From the NCBI RefSeq assembly GCF_003144245.1, contig NW_020289984.1, forward strand, positions 558,001-622,000: a stretch of DNA of 64,000 bases. Direction: 5' to 3'. This document shows, in pieces, positions 32,528 to 44,300 of this stretch. The notes below the pieces were generated by a model. That model did no database searches, was not told the origin of the DNA, and saw only the letters and a program-made list of their open reading frames with translations. The stretch comes from Jaminaea rosea. Its lineage: Eukaryota > Basidiomycota > Exobasidiomycetes > Microstromatales. Within the stretch, counting starts at the first letter, position 1, and every line of letters starts with the position of its first letter. The position numbers and the translations under genes were made by a program.

Positions 32528-34061
32528 ATGGGAAGAACTTGAGGGGAGACTACTTTAAGCAGCCCCTCGCGGGGCATTGGCGTGGCGATGTTCGTACTTT
32601 CAGGTCCGAGCAGCATTGATTCAGTCATGCATTCATCTTTTGGTCCGGCTCGTGAACTCATTTTTCCACTGCCCTATTGGCTGGCCTGCCCATTCTTCCT
32701 CCGTCCATAGACCCATCCATCCATCCATCCATCCATCCATTCATCGGAAGGCATTATCGCTCACCGCCGAAGGGAGGCCCTCCATCCCTCTGGTGGCACG
32801 ACCCTGAGCTGAGAGTCAGCGTCCGCTTAACGGTACAGATTGATCTGATCGTCTTGCTTCCTCCCCCGCCCGCTCGGTACAGTACGGTCCGTCTGTCCTC
32901 CTCAGAATGGTACGCAAGACTGGCCAGGATGATGGAATCGAGTCTCGACTCTCCCGAAAATTAGGATCGGGATGGCATTGCAAATGGAAGGCGGACCCGC
33001 TGAAGGTACCACTGACCCAGAACCATAGCCGTGGCATAGCCGTGGCCGTGACCGTGGCGCAAGGGTAGAACGTGCCAATCCATTTTGACGGCTCGTCATG
33101 TTCGTTCTTTCCTCATCCAATCATCCGTGAAATTCATCAAAAAATCAAAATCATCGGCGGAGCTGGGCTGAGCCCCGCTGCTCAGCTCAGACAGCTCAAC
33201 TTCCACATCGGGGTCCGCGGTCCGCGGCGAATGAGCGAGACAAGCGCAAGCAAGCCCCGATCGTTGAGAGTAGAATTTGAATGGTACCACCCGCAATATT
33301 GCACGCACGCATGCACGCACGCACGCACGCTCAATCGGAGGATGCACGTTTTTGTTTGCGCCATCGCGAAATGAACGCCCGCCCTGACGTACCGTACCGT
33401 ACCGTACCAAGAGAGCCTGATCCCTCGCAAGTGGGGGAGGGCCGCCGCCGCCTCTTCGCTTAGCCTGCCTTCCCTTGAACGAGAACCGGTCACAACCAGT
33501 CCAATCGCCGAGACCGTGAAGACAATCGTGGGAAGCGGGAATGACCGTGCACGCACGCATGCTCTGCGCTCAAAAGTACGCACGCACGGGCGCTCACTCA
33601 CCACGCACGACGCCACGCTGCAGCGGTCGCACATGTTTGCTTGGCCCTCCCCCCAACCCCGATCGATTAGTGTCCTGAAGCTCGCCCGCCGGGCCATTGT
33701 GCGATAGAGTTGTTGCTGCTGCATTGGTCGTTGTCCAGATTTGGGCCGTGATCACGGAGGAGGGGGCTTATCTGGGTGGGAGTGAAGGGAGGTGAGTGAG
33801 TGAGAGCGGGCACGTTGTGCGTGCTGTGGGATGGAAACGAGAGGAGGGTCTTAATCGTGCTGAGTATGGGCGGGTTGGTATGTTCATCTTCGTCCAGTCG
33901 TGGCTTTGTCTTTCCTAGCTTTGTTTCATCATCCTTCCTGAACTCAATCCTACCAAACGCCCCAAGAGGTACAGCTCCATCGTCGCCGTGCTTCTCAGCG
34001 TCAAGGCGTTTTCGCATCACCCCAGAACACGGTAATCCCCTCCGTCTGTCCCGCACCCACA
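32528..34061. other. Intergenic with short tandem repeats
   Basis: 1.5 kb. Holds a CCAT tetranucleotide run at about 32712-32744, GCAC runs at 33301-33330 and near 33550-33590, a fourfold ACCGT run at about 33390-33408, and GCCGTGGC/GCCGTGACC repeats at about 33028-33058. Open frames across these repeats are not supported as genes. Confidence 0.5.
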
Positions 34062-35285
34062 ATGAGGTCCGATCCAAGCCAGAACAAGAAGAGAAAGAGC
34101 GCAATAGCCAGGCGGTGGAGTATCCTCACACTGCGGCCCGACTACCAGTGTCCCCAGGATCGCTCCGACTCGCCTTGCCCCACTCTCAAGCCGGCAGAGG
34201 AGATGGCAGTCGCTCCTCCTCATAACGCTCCCGCAACTTCACTCGCACAACGTCTAGCCCGTTGCGTTTCACTCAAGATTCTCCCGAGCTCAAGCACGAG
34301 AGCGAGCGACGCAGATGACAAGGAGGAGATCAAGGCGTCAAGACGTCTCTCTTGGCTTCCCCAAGCAAGCTCTTCATCCCCAGTGGCCGCGACGCACTAT
34401 CCGCTCCCCGCCCTGTCAGAGCGTGAGGCCGAGGTAGAGACCGACGAGGACGATGGGGAGGAGGAGGAAGAGGAAGGGTACGAAGACGAATGGTCGACAA
34501 GACGACACGAGCGACTGGGTACCAGCTCAAGCACGAGCGGGAGTGCCTCGTCTTCACAATGCTCTTCCAGCCTCACCTCGCCCTCCCGCTCCGCAAGCGG
34601 TACGCGACTCCCACGTCCCTTGTCCTCCTACTCCTACTCACATACGTGCTCCTCGCCCATCACCCCCTCCTTCGAGTCTTTCTCCCGAAGAAGGTTCGGG
34701 GGGCGCGAGCGTCAAGGTACCACCACTATCTCCTCCAGCAGCAGTAGCAGCAGCAGCAGCATGGCGAGCAGTCCCCCTACCTCGCCCATCCTCCCCTCAT
34801 CATCCTCAACGTACATCTCCGAGTGGGGTCCACCCCCGCGCAGACGCTGGGCGGCAGACGACTGGGATGGCGATGGCGAAGGAGAGGATGAACTGATTGC
34901 AGGGGTGGGTCAGCGAGCACAGCAGCAACAGCAGCCACAGGATGTCTTCGTACCGCTGGTCTGGTCGAGGGTAGAAGAGGAAGGGAAGTTCCAAAGAAGA
35001 GGAGACAGGGAGAGCTATTCGGCTTATTCGAGCTTTGCCTCGTCTCAAAGGTCCTTCTCTGCTTCACTCCTTGGCGCGGCAGCGGCGACGACAGCGGCGG
35101 AGGAGGAGGAGGTGGTGGGTGGGCAGGACCACCAGCAGGCAGTGCTGCCGCCGCCACCACCACCACCGCGCTATACTCGCTCAGAGCTGGTGATGGACGA
35201 CCTGCCTCCTCCATGGAGCGAAGAAGCATCCCCGCCACGGCGTTATTCTCGCATCTCGTCTACGTGGAGGGGGACTACGCGCTGA
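34062..35285 (+). CDS. Ser-rich protein of unknown function
   Basis: Intronless, 407 residues. The N-terminal third has basic and ordered-looking segments (SQNKKRKSAIARRWSILTLRP, SLAQRLARCVSLKILPSSS, ASRRLSWLPQASSS); the rest is low complexity: an acidic stretch (ETDEDDGEEEEEEGYEDEW), long Ser runs, and poly-Pro (VLPPPPPPPRYTR). No membrane segment, signal peptide or known domain. The RRWSIL and RRLSWL sites look like basophilic kinase targets. The start could be 34062 or a later Met. I accept it as a gene because of length and codon use, with no function. Confidence 0.6.
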   Translation: MRSDPSQNKKRKSAIARRWSILTLRPDYQCPQDRSDSPCPTLKPAEEMAVAPPHNAPATSLAQRLARCVSLKILPSSSTRASDADDKEEIKASRRLSWLPQASSSSPVAATHYPLPALSEREAEVETDEDDGEEEEEEGYEDEWSTRRHERLGTSSSTSGSASSSQCSSSLTSPSRSASGTRLPRPLSSYSYSHTCSSPITPSFESFSRRRFGGRERQGTTTISSSSSSSSSSMASSPPTSPILPSSSSTYISEWGPPPRRRWAADDWDGDGEGEDELIAGVGQRAQQQQQPQDVFVPLVWSRVEEEGKFQRRGDRESYSAYSSFASSQRSFSASLLGAAAATTAAEEEEVVGGQDHQQAVLPPPPPPPRYTRSELVMDDLPPPWSEEASPPRRYSRISSTWRGTTR

Positions 35286-35500
35286 TCCCCAGCTTCAGCT
35301 TTGACCGAGGGAGCATCACGCCTGCCGCCTCCCTACCTGCTTATACCTCTTTGCTTGACCTTGAATGAATGAATGATACCTCTTTCTTGATTGACGCGGT
35401 CGGTGTGGTGTGAATGACATGCGGCGTCCCTTCTTGCCTCCCTCTCGCCTTGCCTCCGTCTCTTTGCTGACCCACGCATCTTTTCTCCTGCCCCTCTCGA

Positions 35501-36638
35501 TTACACGATACTCTCCAACTCCCTAGCGAACTGCAGGTTGCTAGCAATCATAGCCCTCTTGGGGTCGAGCTGCTCTTGCACACCAGCCGGGTCAAGACTA
35601 ACCGTCGCGCCTCCCGCAGCAGGAGCGGGTGGGGCGGCCTTGTTGGCCGATGTGGCCGCGGGTACATTGCCTTGCTGCTGCTGTTGCTGAGGAGTGAAAT
35701 GAACCGTCTGCGTCGACGGATTGATTTGCCAGCCGCGCTGCGAGCGGAGGAGGGGCGCATTAGCCTCACTTCTTTTCGTACGAGCAAGCAAGCAACCCTC
35801 ATCCCCCGCACAATACGTACCTCAGCAGCAAACTTGCTTACCTCTCCCGCGCTCTCAAAGAACAAAAGCGTAGCCGCATCCCTCATGGGCAGACTACTGT
35901 ACGCCTTCTCTTCACAACTTGCAATCTCCCCCCTAATAGTCCCCATTAGCTCCTCTACAAAGTACCTATACTCCTCGCGAGGTACTTGAGCCCTGCTACG
36001 CCACACCTTGGAGTAGGAGCCTTCCATGAGACAACGTTCGAGGTGTACTGGGTGTTGGAGGTAAGGGGAGGAGGAGAGGAGGGAAGGAGGGAGCGTCTCG
36101 AGGATCAGGTGGAATTGGGCTATGGCGTTGCTCGCGAGGAGGCGGAGTAGGGTTAGGCCGAGGAGGGGCTCGTGGTTGGATGAGGGGGGGAGTTGAGCGC
36201 TGCAAAGGGCGGGCCGATCGATGGTGAGGGAACGAGGGAAGAGAGGGGACGATATACTTGTGTGAGCATGTATGCTATATCACGGCCAACACATCGCGCT
36301 TTCGTCGGCTGATGCGCTCTCTCTCTCACTCACCTCAAATCCGTATAAAACACCCTCAACAAATCCATATATCTCTCGAATCCCCTAACATCCTTGACCC
36401 TAATGCTCCAGAAAGCCCCAACCTCAAGAACGTCCCTAGCCAGGAGGAGGTCGTCCTTGCTCAAGCTGGGATCATCGGGTCGAGGAGCCAAGAGGCCTTG
36501 CTGAGTGAGGGCAATTTTGAGCTTTGTGAGCTGGGAGCCTAAGGATTTGGGGTCGGCAGAGGAGGATTGGAAGGCGCTGAGGAGAGCGGAATGCTGTGCT
36601 CGTAGGGAGGAGGAGGAAGAGGAGGAGGATGAGGCCAT
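35501..36638 (-). CDS. RPN12: 26S proteasome regulatory subunit RPN12 (PSMD8)
   Basis: Lid subunit of the 19S regulatory particle, added last in lid assembly. Three exons: about 36638-36333, 36200-35835 and 35740-35501. Exon 1 carries the start MASSSSSSSSSLRAQHSALLSAF and the family block ARDVLEVGAFWSIRVKDVRGFERYMDLLRVFYTD. Exon 2 carries the PCI-domain part: HEPLLGLTLLRLLASNAIAQFHLILE, LMEGSYSKVWRS, FVEELMGTIRGEIASCEEKAYSSLPMRDAATLLFF. The last exon has the winged-helix strand RGWQINPSTQTVHF, then a Gln/Ala/Pro linker and the conserved tail NLQFARELESIV. An in-frame ATG at 36710 would add 24 residues and is not needed. Confidence 0.93.
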
Positions 36639-36986
36639 TGCTGCTTGGTTGATTGGCGGGATGGTGAGGAGAGAATCAAGGAATGAGAGAGTGAGTGAGT
36701 GACAGGCCAAGACAGTTGGAGTGGAGTCGACATGTCAGGGCCACGCGTCCGTCCGTCCGCCCGCCTGCCCGCCTGCCCGCCTGCCCGCTTGCCGTTCCGC
36801 GCCTCTGCTGCTTCCTCAGGCTCCGCCTCACCCCAGCGCATTGACCCATGATAAGCATCGAAGAAGAATGTCTATTGAAACCTCTCTGTCACAAACGTCG
36901 GCGCTGCTTAATGACTGCTCGCCTCGCGCACACACACACACGCTCGCCCGCCCGCACGCACGCTCCACGCATCAAATGACGGCCCA
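36639..36986. other. Intergenic between RPN12 and GRR1
   Basis: 348 bp; carries a CCGCCTGCC repeat near 36758-36786 and a CA run near 36930. This is the 5' side of RPN12 and 3' side of the F-box gene. Confidence 0.4.
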
Positions 36987-39900
36987 TCATCGCACCCCAT
37001 CATCCCCATCCCACCCCTCCCCCTCCCCCTCAGCCTCATCGTCCTCATCCTGATGCATAGGGGAAGCCTGCCTAGCCACTGGTACAGAGGGCGAATCAGA
37101 AGAAGCACCAAGCGAACCCATCTGCGATCGGGGAGGGCCAAGCGACGAGCCCATGGTTGGGAGTGCAAGGCGCGGGGCGTGTGCGTGCGCCTCCCCTGCG
37201 CCCCTCATCCCGCCAGCGCTCGAGGAGCGATACGTGACTGGATCGAGCGGAGGAAGGGTGAAGGGCGATGTGGATCCTGCTATGGAACCAGCTCGGCCTT
37301 GACCTTGAGCGTCAAGTGTGGCTGATCGTCCCCCCGTAGTAGTGTTGACTGCGCGTTCGTGGCTGATGGTGGGGGGGTAGCGGTTGGGTGTGGCAGAGGA
37401 GGAAGAGCTGGAAGCGTAGGAGCGGGTATCTTGCTGCTGCTGCTGCTGCTGGAGAGGGGGCAAACTGGTAGCAGGCGCGCGTCCCATTGACGTAGACGTC
37501 GTGTGATGGGGCCAGCGAGGCGCACTTTCAACCCCGCTTCTGCTCGCCATCCCCATCGGCATCTCCCCAGGAGCATCATACCACGCTTGAGCGGCGGGAT
37601 GCATCGTCGCCAGCTGCTGCTGCTGCTGCTCGTATGCCTGTCCTGCTCGCCTACTTCCGCTCCCGCTTCCACTCGTAGCCACGCTGGTGGGCTCCCACAT
37701 CCACACCTTCCCCGGTTCACGCCCTCCCTCGCCGGCAAAGGGCGACCAGTGTGGCTGTCCCGCCTGCCCCGCCTCCACGGACGCCGGTAAAGGCTCAGAC
37801 CCGCCCGTCCTTGGCCGCATGCCCATGCTGGATTCCACGAACGTATCCTCCAAACCACCGCCGCCACCGTGACGATCAAAGCGACGGTACACTCCGCCGT
37901 GTCCCTCTTGCTGCTGCTGCTGCAGTCCACGCCGGCTAAGGTGGTGAGAGAGGAATCCCTGCTCCTGACCGCCCATGCCGCGCATCTCATTCTGCCGCAT
38001 TGCAGCCTGCATAGCCGGGTCGAAGGGCACGCCATTCTCATCCACAAAGGAGCCTCGCGGGCCCATACTCATGATCACCCCCGCTCCGCTCCCCGACTGG
38101 TATCCCTGCGGCGTAGCTGCGTAGAGAGGGAGGCCCCGCCGGACCCCGGTGCTGATACTCGGACCCGCCTCTGCGCCCTGCGTCGCCTGTTGGTGGTGCT
38201 GTTGCGAAGCAAGCATAGCCCGGTTGAAGTGCAGCTTGCGCTCATGTGCCGCCCGCTCATTATTGTCCGCTACGAGGCGCACGGCGCGTCGAATATTCTC
38301 GTCCGAGACGCCAGACGAGGAGGAGCCGCCCGTCGCGCCGGCGAAGTTGGGGTGATGCTGATGATGATGCGCTGGGTGTTGATGCTGAATAGGACCTTGC
38401 GCCGCATTGAGCGTAAGAGGTTGTGCATCCATCCCGTCCCCTACCACGCCCGCAACCCCACCCTGCCCTGGAGTAGCGCCCGTATCATCCCCTACGCCGC
38501 CGCCGCCGCCGCCAGCAGCTCCACCTCTTGGCGATGCTGATGGAGGTGCCGGCCCACGCAAGAAACCCCTCGCCCTCTCCTCACTCTCGAAGACCCTCCT
38601 CAAAAAGCGCTGCAGCTCCACAACCCCATGCCCGCTATACACACAGAAGTTCTCGCGCTGCGGCGCACTAAACTCCTCTGGTGGGGCGCGACACATCCCC
38701 TGCAAGTCGGGGCGACGGAACGAGTCGACGCCGGTGAGGGAGATGTGGGTCACCTTAGGTAGGCGCTCCAGGAGGTAGAAGACGGATACGATGGAGATGT
38801 TGACGCAGTACGATAGGTGGATGCGTTGCAGCGTGAGGTAGCGATCCACGAGCGCGTAGATTGCCCGGTCGGTTATCTGCGTCACGCGGACGAGGCCGAT
38901 GCGCTTCAGCTTGGGGAGGCGGGCGGCCAGTTCCTCTACGGCTGCGTCGGTTAGTTGGGAGCAGCAGGCGAGGTCGAAGTAGCGGAGACGCGTGCAGTGG
39001 TTGACTAGATGCTTAATGGAGCGATCGGTGACGTTGGAGACGTGCCCGAGGTGGAGGTATTGGAGATTCTTGCGCAGCCGAGAGATGGAGTAGACGGATT
39101 CGTCGGTGAGGCGTGTGCATTTGGAGAGGACAAGGTTGCGGATACGCGGGGCGCATGAAATGATGCCCTCGATGGCGTCGTCGGATATGGCTGCGAGACG
39201 GAAGAGAGAAAGGAAGGAAGGAGTTAGCAAGCTTTTCGATACGAGTCATCTCGCCGCGAATACTTACTGCTGCAGTTCGTGAGGTCCAGCACGCGCAAAT
39301 GCTCAAAAGCCTTGGGCGGTCTGAGCGGTCCGAGCAGCGAGGAAGCCATCCCCCCAGCTGCCAGCCTCGCCGCACTCGAAGTGAGCGACGCCCTAGCCAA
39401 GCTGCCACTACCACTGCCAACCCCAGCAGCGGGGCTCGCCCCCCTACTAGTAGGCGCGGACTCGCTCCCATGAATCCCCAGCTGAGCCGCTGCAGTCGCA
39501 TGTCCTCTTCTCTCCTCCTCCTGGTCGAGATCCAAGGCAGCCCTCACGTTGGTCAATTGCCTCGCCGGCGCAGGGAAGGCCATGTCCGTGAGAGGCCCAC
39601 ACTGAGCTAATCGCAGCTCGCGCACATGGCTGCTGCTGAGCCAGATCTGTCGCACCGATTCGTCCGAGATGGCCGAGCATTGGAATACGTCGATCTCCAG
39701 GAGCATGGGACAGTTGAGGATCATCGGGTATAGTCCTGCATCTGCCACCCTCTCACATCCACAGAGCTTTACGCGACGCAGTAGAGGGCAGGAGGAGCCT
39801 AGAGCTGCTACTCCCTTGGAGGTGATGAGCTTGCAGTTGGTCAGGTTGACCCCCTGAAGTCGCTTGCAGTTCGACGCGATGGCTTGCAATGTCTCGTCGG

Positions 39901-40645
39901 TTACGTTTGGCAGGTTGGAGAGGTCTACAGAGACGAGGTTCTTGAGGTGTCCCAACACGTACCCGATGGCTGCGTCGCTCAAATTGGAGCAGTCCTGAAT
40001 TGCCAGGCGTTCCAGACGCGAGCAGTCGGCCATGTACATGAACAAGGTGTCTGTGAGCTCGCTCGCTATGCCCGTGAAGTTCAATCGCCGGATAAAGATG
40101 ACGTAGGGGAATGTGAGGTCGGAGCGTCTTACCACGTTGATGAGCTTGAAGAGGGAGCTGAGGTGCAAAAAGGCAGGACGATGCCAGAGGAGCTCGACTC
40201 CACACAAGCTCCAAGAGCGACAGACCATGATACAGTTGCGCAAATGCGCATGTCCCGTCGTCCTGGTTAGGATGAACTTGAAGATGTGAACCAATATCTC
40301 GTGAGGGAGGTTGGCAGGAGAAGCTGGATCCTCATTGTAACCCTGTTGTGGCTCACTGGCGGCCACCTTGCTCGATGAAGAGGGGGCAGCTGCTGCCTGA
40401 ATGGTATTGCGGCGGAAATTGCCCGTCGAAGTGGCAAAGTCTTCTTCTCGATCCTCCTCTTCAGACTGTGAGGTGCTCGAAGGAGAAGGAGGAGGGTTGT
40501 CCGCTGAAGAGGCCTCGAGGTCATCTGACCCTGTTGCCGTCATTGCGCGTGAGGCAGAAGAGGAGGAACGACCGTCTGCTGCGCCGCCGTGACCGTGGCC
40601 AGGGGGTGGTGGGGAGGGAGAGGGGGATAGGACCATATCGGACAT
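36987..40645 (-). CDS. GRR1: F-box/leucine-rich-repeat protein, GRR1-like
   Basis: Substrate receptor of an SCF ubiquitin ligase that in yeasts controls G1 cyclins and nutrient signalling. Two exons joined near 39250 and 39192 (TNCS-T-ISDDAIEG), about 1195 residues. F-box at about 110-155: PANLPHEILVHIFKFIL, HLRNCIMVCRSWSLCGVELLW. Cysteine-containing LRRs follow, each with the L-x-x-C-x-x-(L/I)(T/S)D pattern: LAIQDCSNLSDAAIGY, VNLTNCKLITSKGVAAL, VKLCGCERVADAGL, IDVFQCSAISDESV, and after a disordered insert LDLTNCSTISDDAI, LVLSKCTRLTDESVY, FDLACCSQLTDAAVEEL, IHLSYCVNISIVSVFYLL. Then the family end VTHISLTGVDSFRR and a block ending CVYSGHGVVELQRFLRRVF. A Gly/Ser/Gln-rich tail of about 500 residues, with CAG-type Gln runs, ends the protein. 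Confidence 0.94.
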
Positions 40646-41394
40646 GATGATGACGATGACGAGGGGGCGAAAGCGAGGGGATCGTGGGTTGGGTGGGTGA
40701 GGTGCAAATGTATGCGCCGGCCGTAGTGACCAAGCCCGCTGCTGTTGCTACGTTCGTATGCTGATGATGATGATGAGGTCGTCGTTGTTGTTGTTGATGC
40801 TTGGCCTGTTGCGCGGCACCGGGATGCAGGGCAGAGCAGAGCGTTGCGACGTGGCGTTATCAAGGCAGCACTGTGTCGTCGTCGTGATGAGGTTGATGAT
40901 GATGATGATGATGGTAGGATTGAAATGATGCATTTCCAGAGTGGAGATCGTCGCCGCCGCCCCGCGCCCAGTCGACGAATCGCCAGATCCCACGACGCCA
41001 AAGCTGCTCTTGCCTGACTCCGCTCCCCCCTGCCTGCCTCAATGCCTGCCTGCCTCGACGCCCGACCGGACCAGACACCAACGCCAGCTTGCTTTGCTCC
41101 CGAGCGAGCTCGACGCTCAAGCCCACAAACGAAACAACTTGGCACGGGAACGATGACAAGGCAGATGCGATTGCAACGAGCAACAAGGAGGGAACACGAG
41201 CACCAAGCACCAAGCAATAGACACATCAGAAGAAAGGAGAAAGACAAGAAGGCAGGCGAAAGGACCATACGAGAAGATGGTAGATGTGAAAATGGAGAGA
41301 CACGTAAACAGAAAACAAGTACTCTAGCAACACCTTCCCTCCCCCCCCCGCCTCTCCCCCACTCTCTCTCGCTCGCTCGCACGCCTCACCTCAC
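40646..41394. other. Intergenic between two minus-strand genes
   Basis: 749 bp with ATG/GTT trinucleotide runs (about 40760-40800 and 40890-40915) and a C-run near 41340. This is the likely promoter of the GRR1-like gene. No gene seen. Confidence 0.4.
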
Positions 41395-44300
41395 CTACTC
41401 CATAGTCAGAATCTTGCCCACGCTCCTCTTGAGACTGAAAGGCTCCTTAGGCTCCTTGACAGGCTTGACCTTGACGGGCTTAGGCTCTTTCACCTTGGCT
41501 GGCTTCGGCGGCTTGGGCGCAGAGTTGGACCTCATGCTCAGACGAGACATGCGACTCTTGACCCCTCCTCCTGCTCCAGCACCGTTGGGCGAAGCAGGTG
41601 TCGCAGCAGCACCGCCCGTGGTCTTGGTGGGAGCGACAGCCGCCACATCGTTCTCCTCGTCCTCGTCGTCATCTTCGAAGACGGACTGCTCAGTGGGCTG
41701 ACGACGATGCGTCGGTCGACGAGTCGCGCCATTACCGTTCGTCTTGACGGGGGCGACGGCAGCGGCCTCGCTCTCCTCATCAAGGAGTGACTCGGTTGCT
41801 GCGGCTTCTTCTTCCTCCTCCTCCTCCTCGACGGGAGTAGCAGCAGGCTTGACCTTCTTCTCAACCGCCGGCGTCGTCTGCACAGGAACGGGTGGGATAT
41901 CCTCGTCCTTGCGCTGGAACCACTTCATCGTCTTGCGCTTCGTCTTCTTGTCCGTCCCAGTCACGGGAACCGCCTCCTCCTCCTCGGGCGCGGCGCTCAA
42001 CCCTTTATTGCCTCCCGAGCGGGAGAAGCTGCTCAATGTCCTAAATCTTCGGCCGACTGAGCTAGTCGACGACTTGAGGCTGGTGCGATCGCTCATGTCT
42101 TTGCTGGCTCGATCCCTCGCGGCAGGCATGCTCTGCCGCTTCTTGACCGTCTTCGTAGGCACCTCGGACGCTGAGCCATTACGCCTGGCCAGGGGCTTTG
42201 GGTAGCCTGCGGGGATGGCCGATTCCCTCTCCTTCTCTGCCGCTGCTGCTACTGGGAAGGCTTCAGCGCCAGTGCCAGTAGCAGGGGCAGGCGAGGCCAC
42301 TTCGCTCTCCTCCTCTGCAAGGGGTGGGGCATCCGAGACCTTGTCAGCGGCAGCTGCAGCAGTGGTAGGCTCCTCGAAGGTGGTATCAAGCGCCGGCGTG
42401 ACGGGCAGGGCAGCGAGAACGGGCGCCCCTCCGGACGAGGCTGATGCATCGGCGTCCTGCTGCTTCTTCTTCATGAGCGAGTTGCGCTTGCTGTAGTTGA
42501 TGAGGCGGCCAGACTTATCCGGTGAAGGCGCCGCGGCGGCGGCGGCGGCAGGTGTAGCGGCGGGAGCAGCAGCCACAGGCGCAGGCGCTGGAGAGGGAGA
42601 GGCAGGCAGATCGGCCACCTTCTCCTTCCTTGCCCTCGTAGGCGAACGGGTGGGCGAACGAGTGGGTGACGAGCCCGAGGGGACAGGGTCGACTACCGCG
42701 TTTGCTAGCTTGGGCTTGCGTGCCGAACTAGCCGACTTCTTGACCGATTTCGTCTTGCTGGGCGTAACGACCTCGTCGTCCGCGGCAGCGGCAGTGACTG
42801 GCGATTTGACCTTCTTGCTCTTCTTCTTGGGCGTGAGAACGGCAGCAGGCGCTAGCACCACTTCCGGCTCCTCGGGCACAGCGACTCCCGGGTCCTTGAC
42901 CTCTACAGGCTCAGCCTGGGCAGCCTCGCGCGCCTGGACACCAGGCTCCTCAGGCACGGCAGCCTCGGGAGGCTCTTGCACCTTCTCCAGCTCTTCTTGC
43001 ACAGCAGCCTTGCTAGGCTCGTCGGACTTGGCGGCCGCACCACCCACACCGGCGACACCCGCAACGAAGGCGGCGGCGGTAGCTGCTGCGTTTGCGAGGA
43101 ATCCGTCATTCTTGCCCGCTCCGTCCTCGGCCGTGGCGGCGGCGGCGGTGTTAGTGTCCACAGGGGAGGACTTGGCGGACAGTGTCTCTGTTACCACTTC
43201 GTCATGCTTTTTGGCGTCGACCTTGGGGAGGGTGGCGAGGGCAGGTGCAGCGACCTGAGCTACGGGTGTGGGCTCTGCGGGCTCGACGGGCTCCACCACA
43301 GCGGTCGTCTTGGTGGGCACTGCCTCGTCCTCGTGGTCGCTCAAGGCCGTCACGGCGGAGGCGGCGCTCTTGATGCTGGCGGGTCGCTCAACAGCAGCCA
43401 TGGTAGCAGCGGCGGGAACAGCAGCCGCTGCAGCGACCTTGCGCTTGCTGACCTTCTTGGACGGCGACTTGGCAACGCGAGGGGCAGCCATCTCCTCATT
43501 CCCATCGCGCAGATCGCTCTCCGCCTCCTCCTGTACAGGGACAGGCGGCGCCGGCCTCAAGTGGCTCATCGCCCTCGAACGACCATTTGAAGCCCGTGAG
43601 TTTGAGCGACGCGACCCGCGCCCATCGTCTTCATACATCGAGTCGCGGGTCACGCTCCTCCTGCTGGCGGTCATTGACAGACGGCTATTCCTCCCCGGGC
43701 TGGTGGGGGGCATGCTCATGCTAGGCCTCGAGCTGATGAAGGAGTCGCGCCGACTCTCACCGGGGCTCTGAGTAGGGCTGTTAAATTCTTGCGCCCTCGC
43801 GTTCTCCAGTACGATGCGCGCCGTCTTGCTTGCCGGGTTGGCATTGCGGTCGATGAGGTACAGGTGGGCGGCTCCTGTCCCTTTACGCTCCGCACGGGCG
43901 TAGAGGCGACGAATGGCTGCGAGCTCGCGAAGCAGATCCTCGTCGGCAAGTCGCTTGCTGCTGCGCTTGCGCGGCACCTCGTCCGAGCCGGAGTAGTCAC
44001 CGGAGCCTTGGTAGCCCGAGTCCTTCTTGCGCTTGCTGATGTGCTCGTCACCGGGCCAGCCGTCCTCCTCCCATTGGGGAATCCAGCTACCCCACGCTTT
44101 CGCGACGTAAGGGGAGTCCATGCAAATGTGGGCGCACGACTTGCCCTGGTATAGGTCGTGAATAGCCTGCAGAGCACGGGTAGCCGCAATGAGCTCAGCG
44201 CGACGTGCCGTACTGGACGTGGTGGCTGGCTTAGGGTGATGCAGGTGGGAAGGTCGCTTCTCGCTGTCGGTCATGGTCTGCTGGGCGTTGCCTGGATGAC

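Noticed and set aside
33301-33330. Regular GCAC repeats considered as a CRISPR-like array
   Set aside because: A simple tetranucleotide microsatellite without spacers, in a eukaryotic genome.
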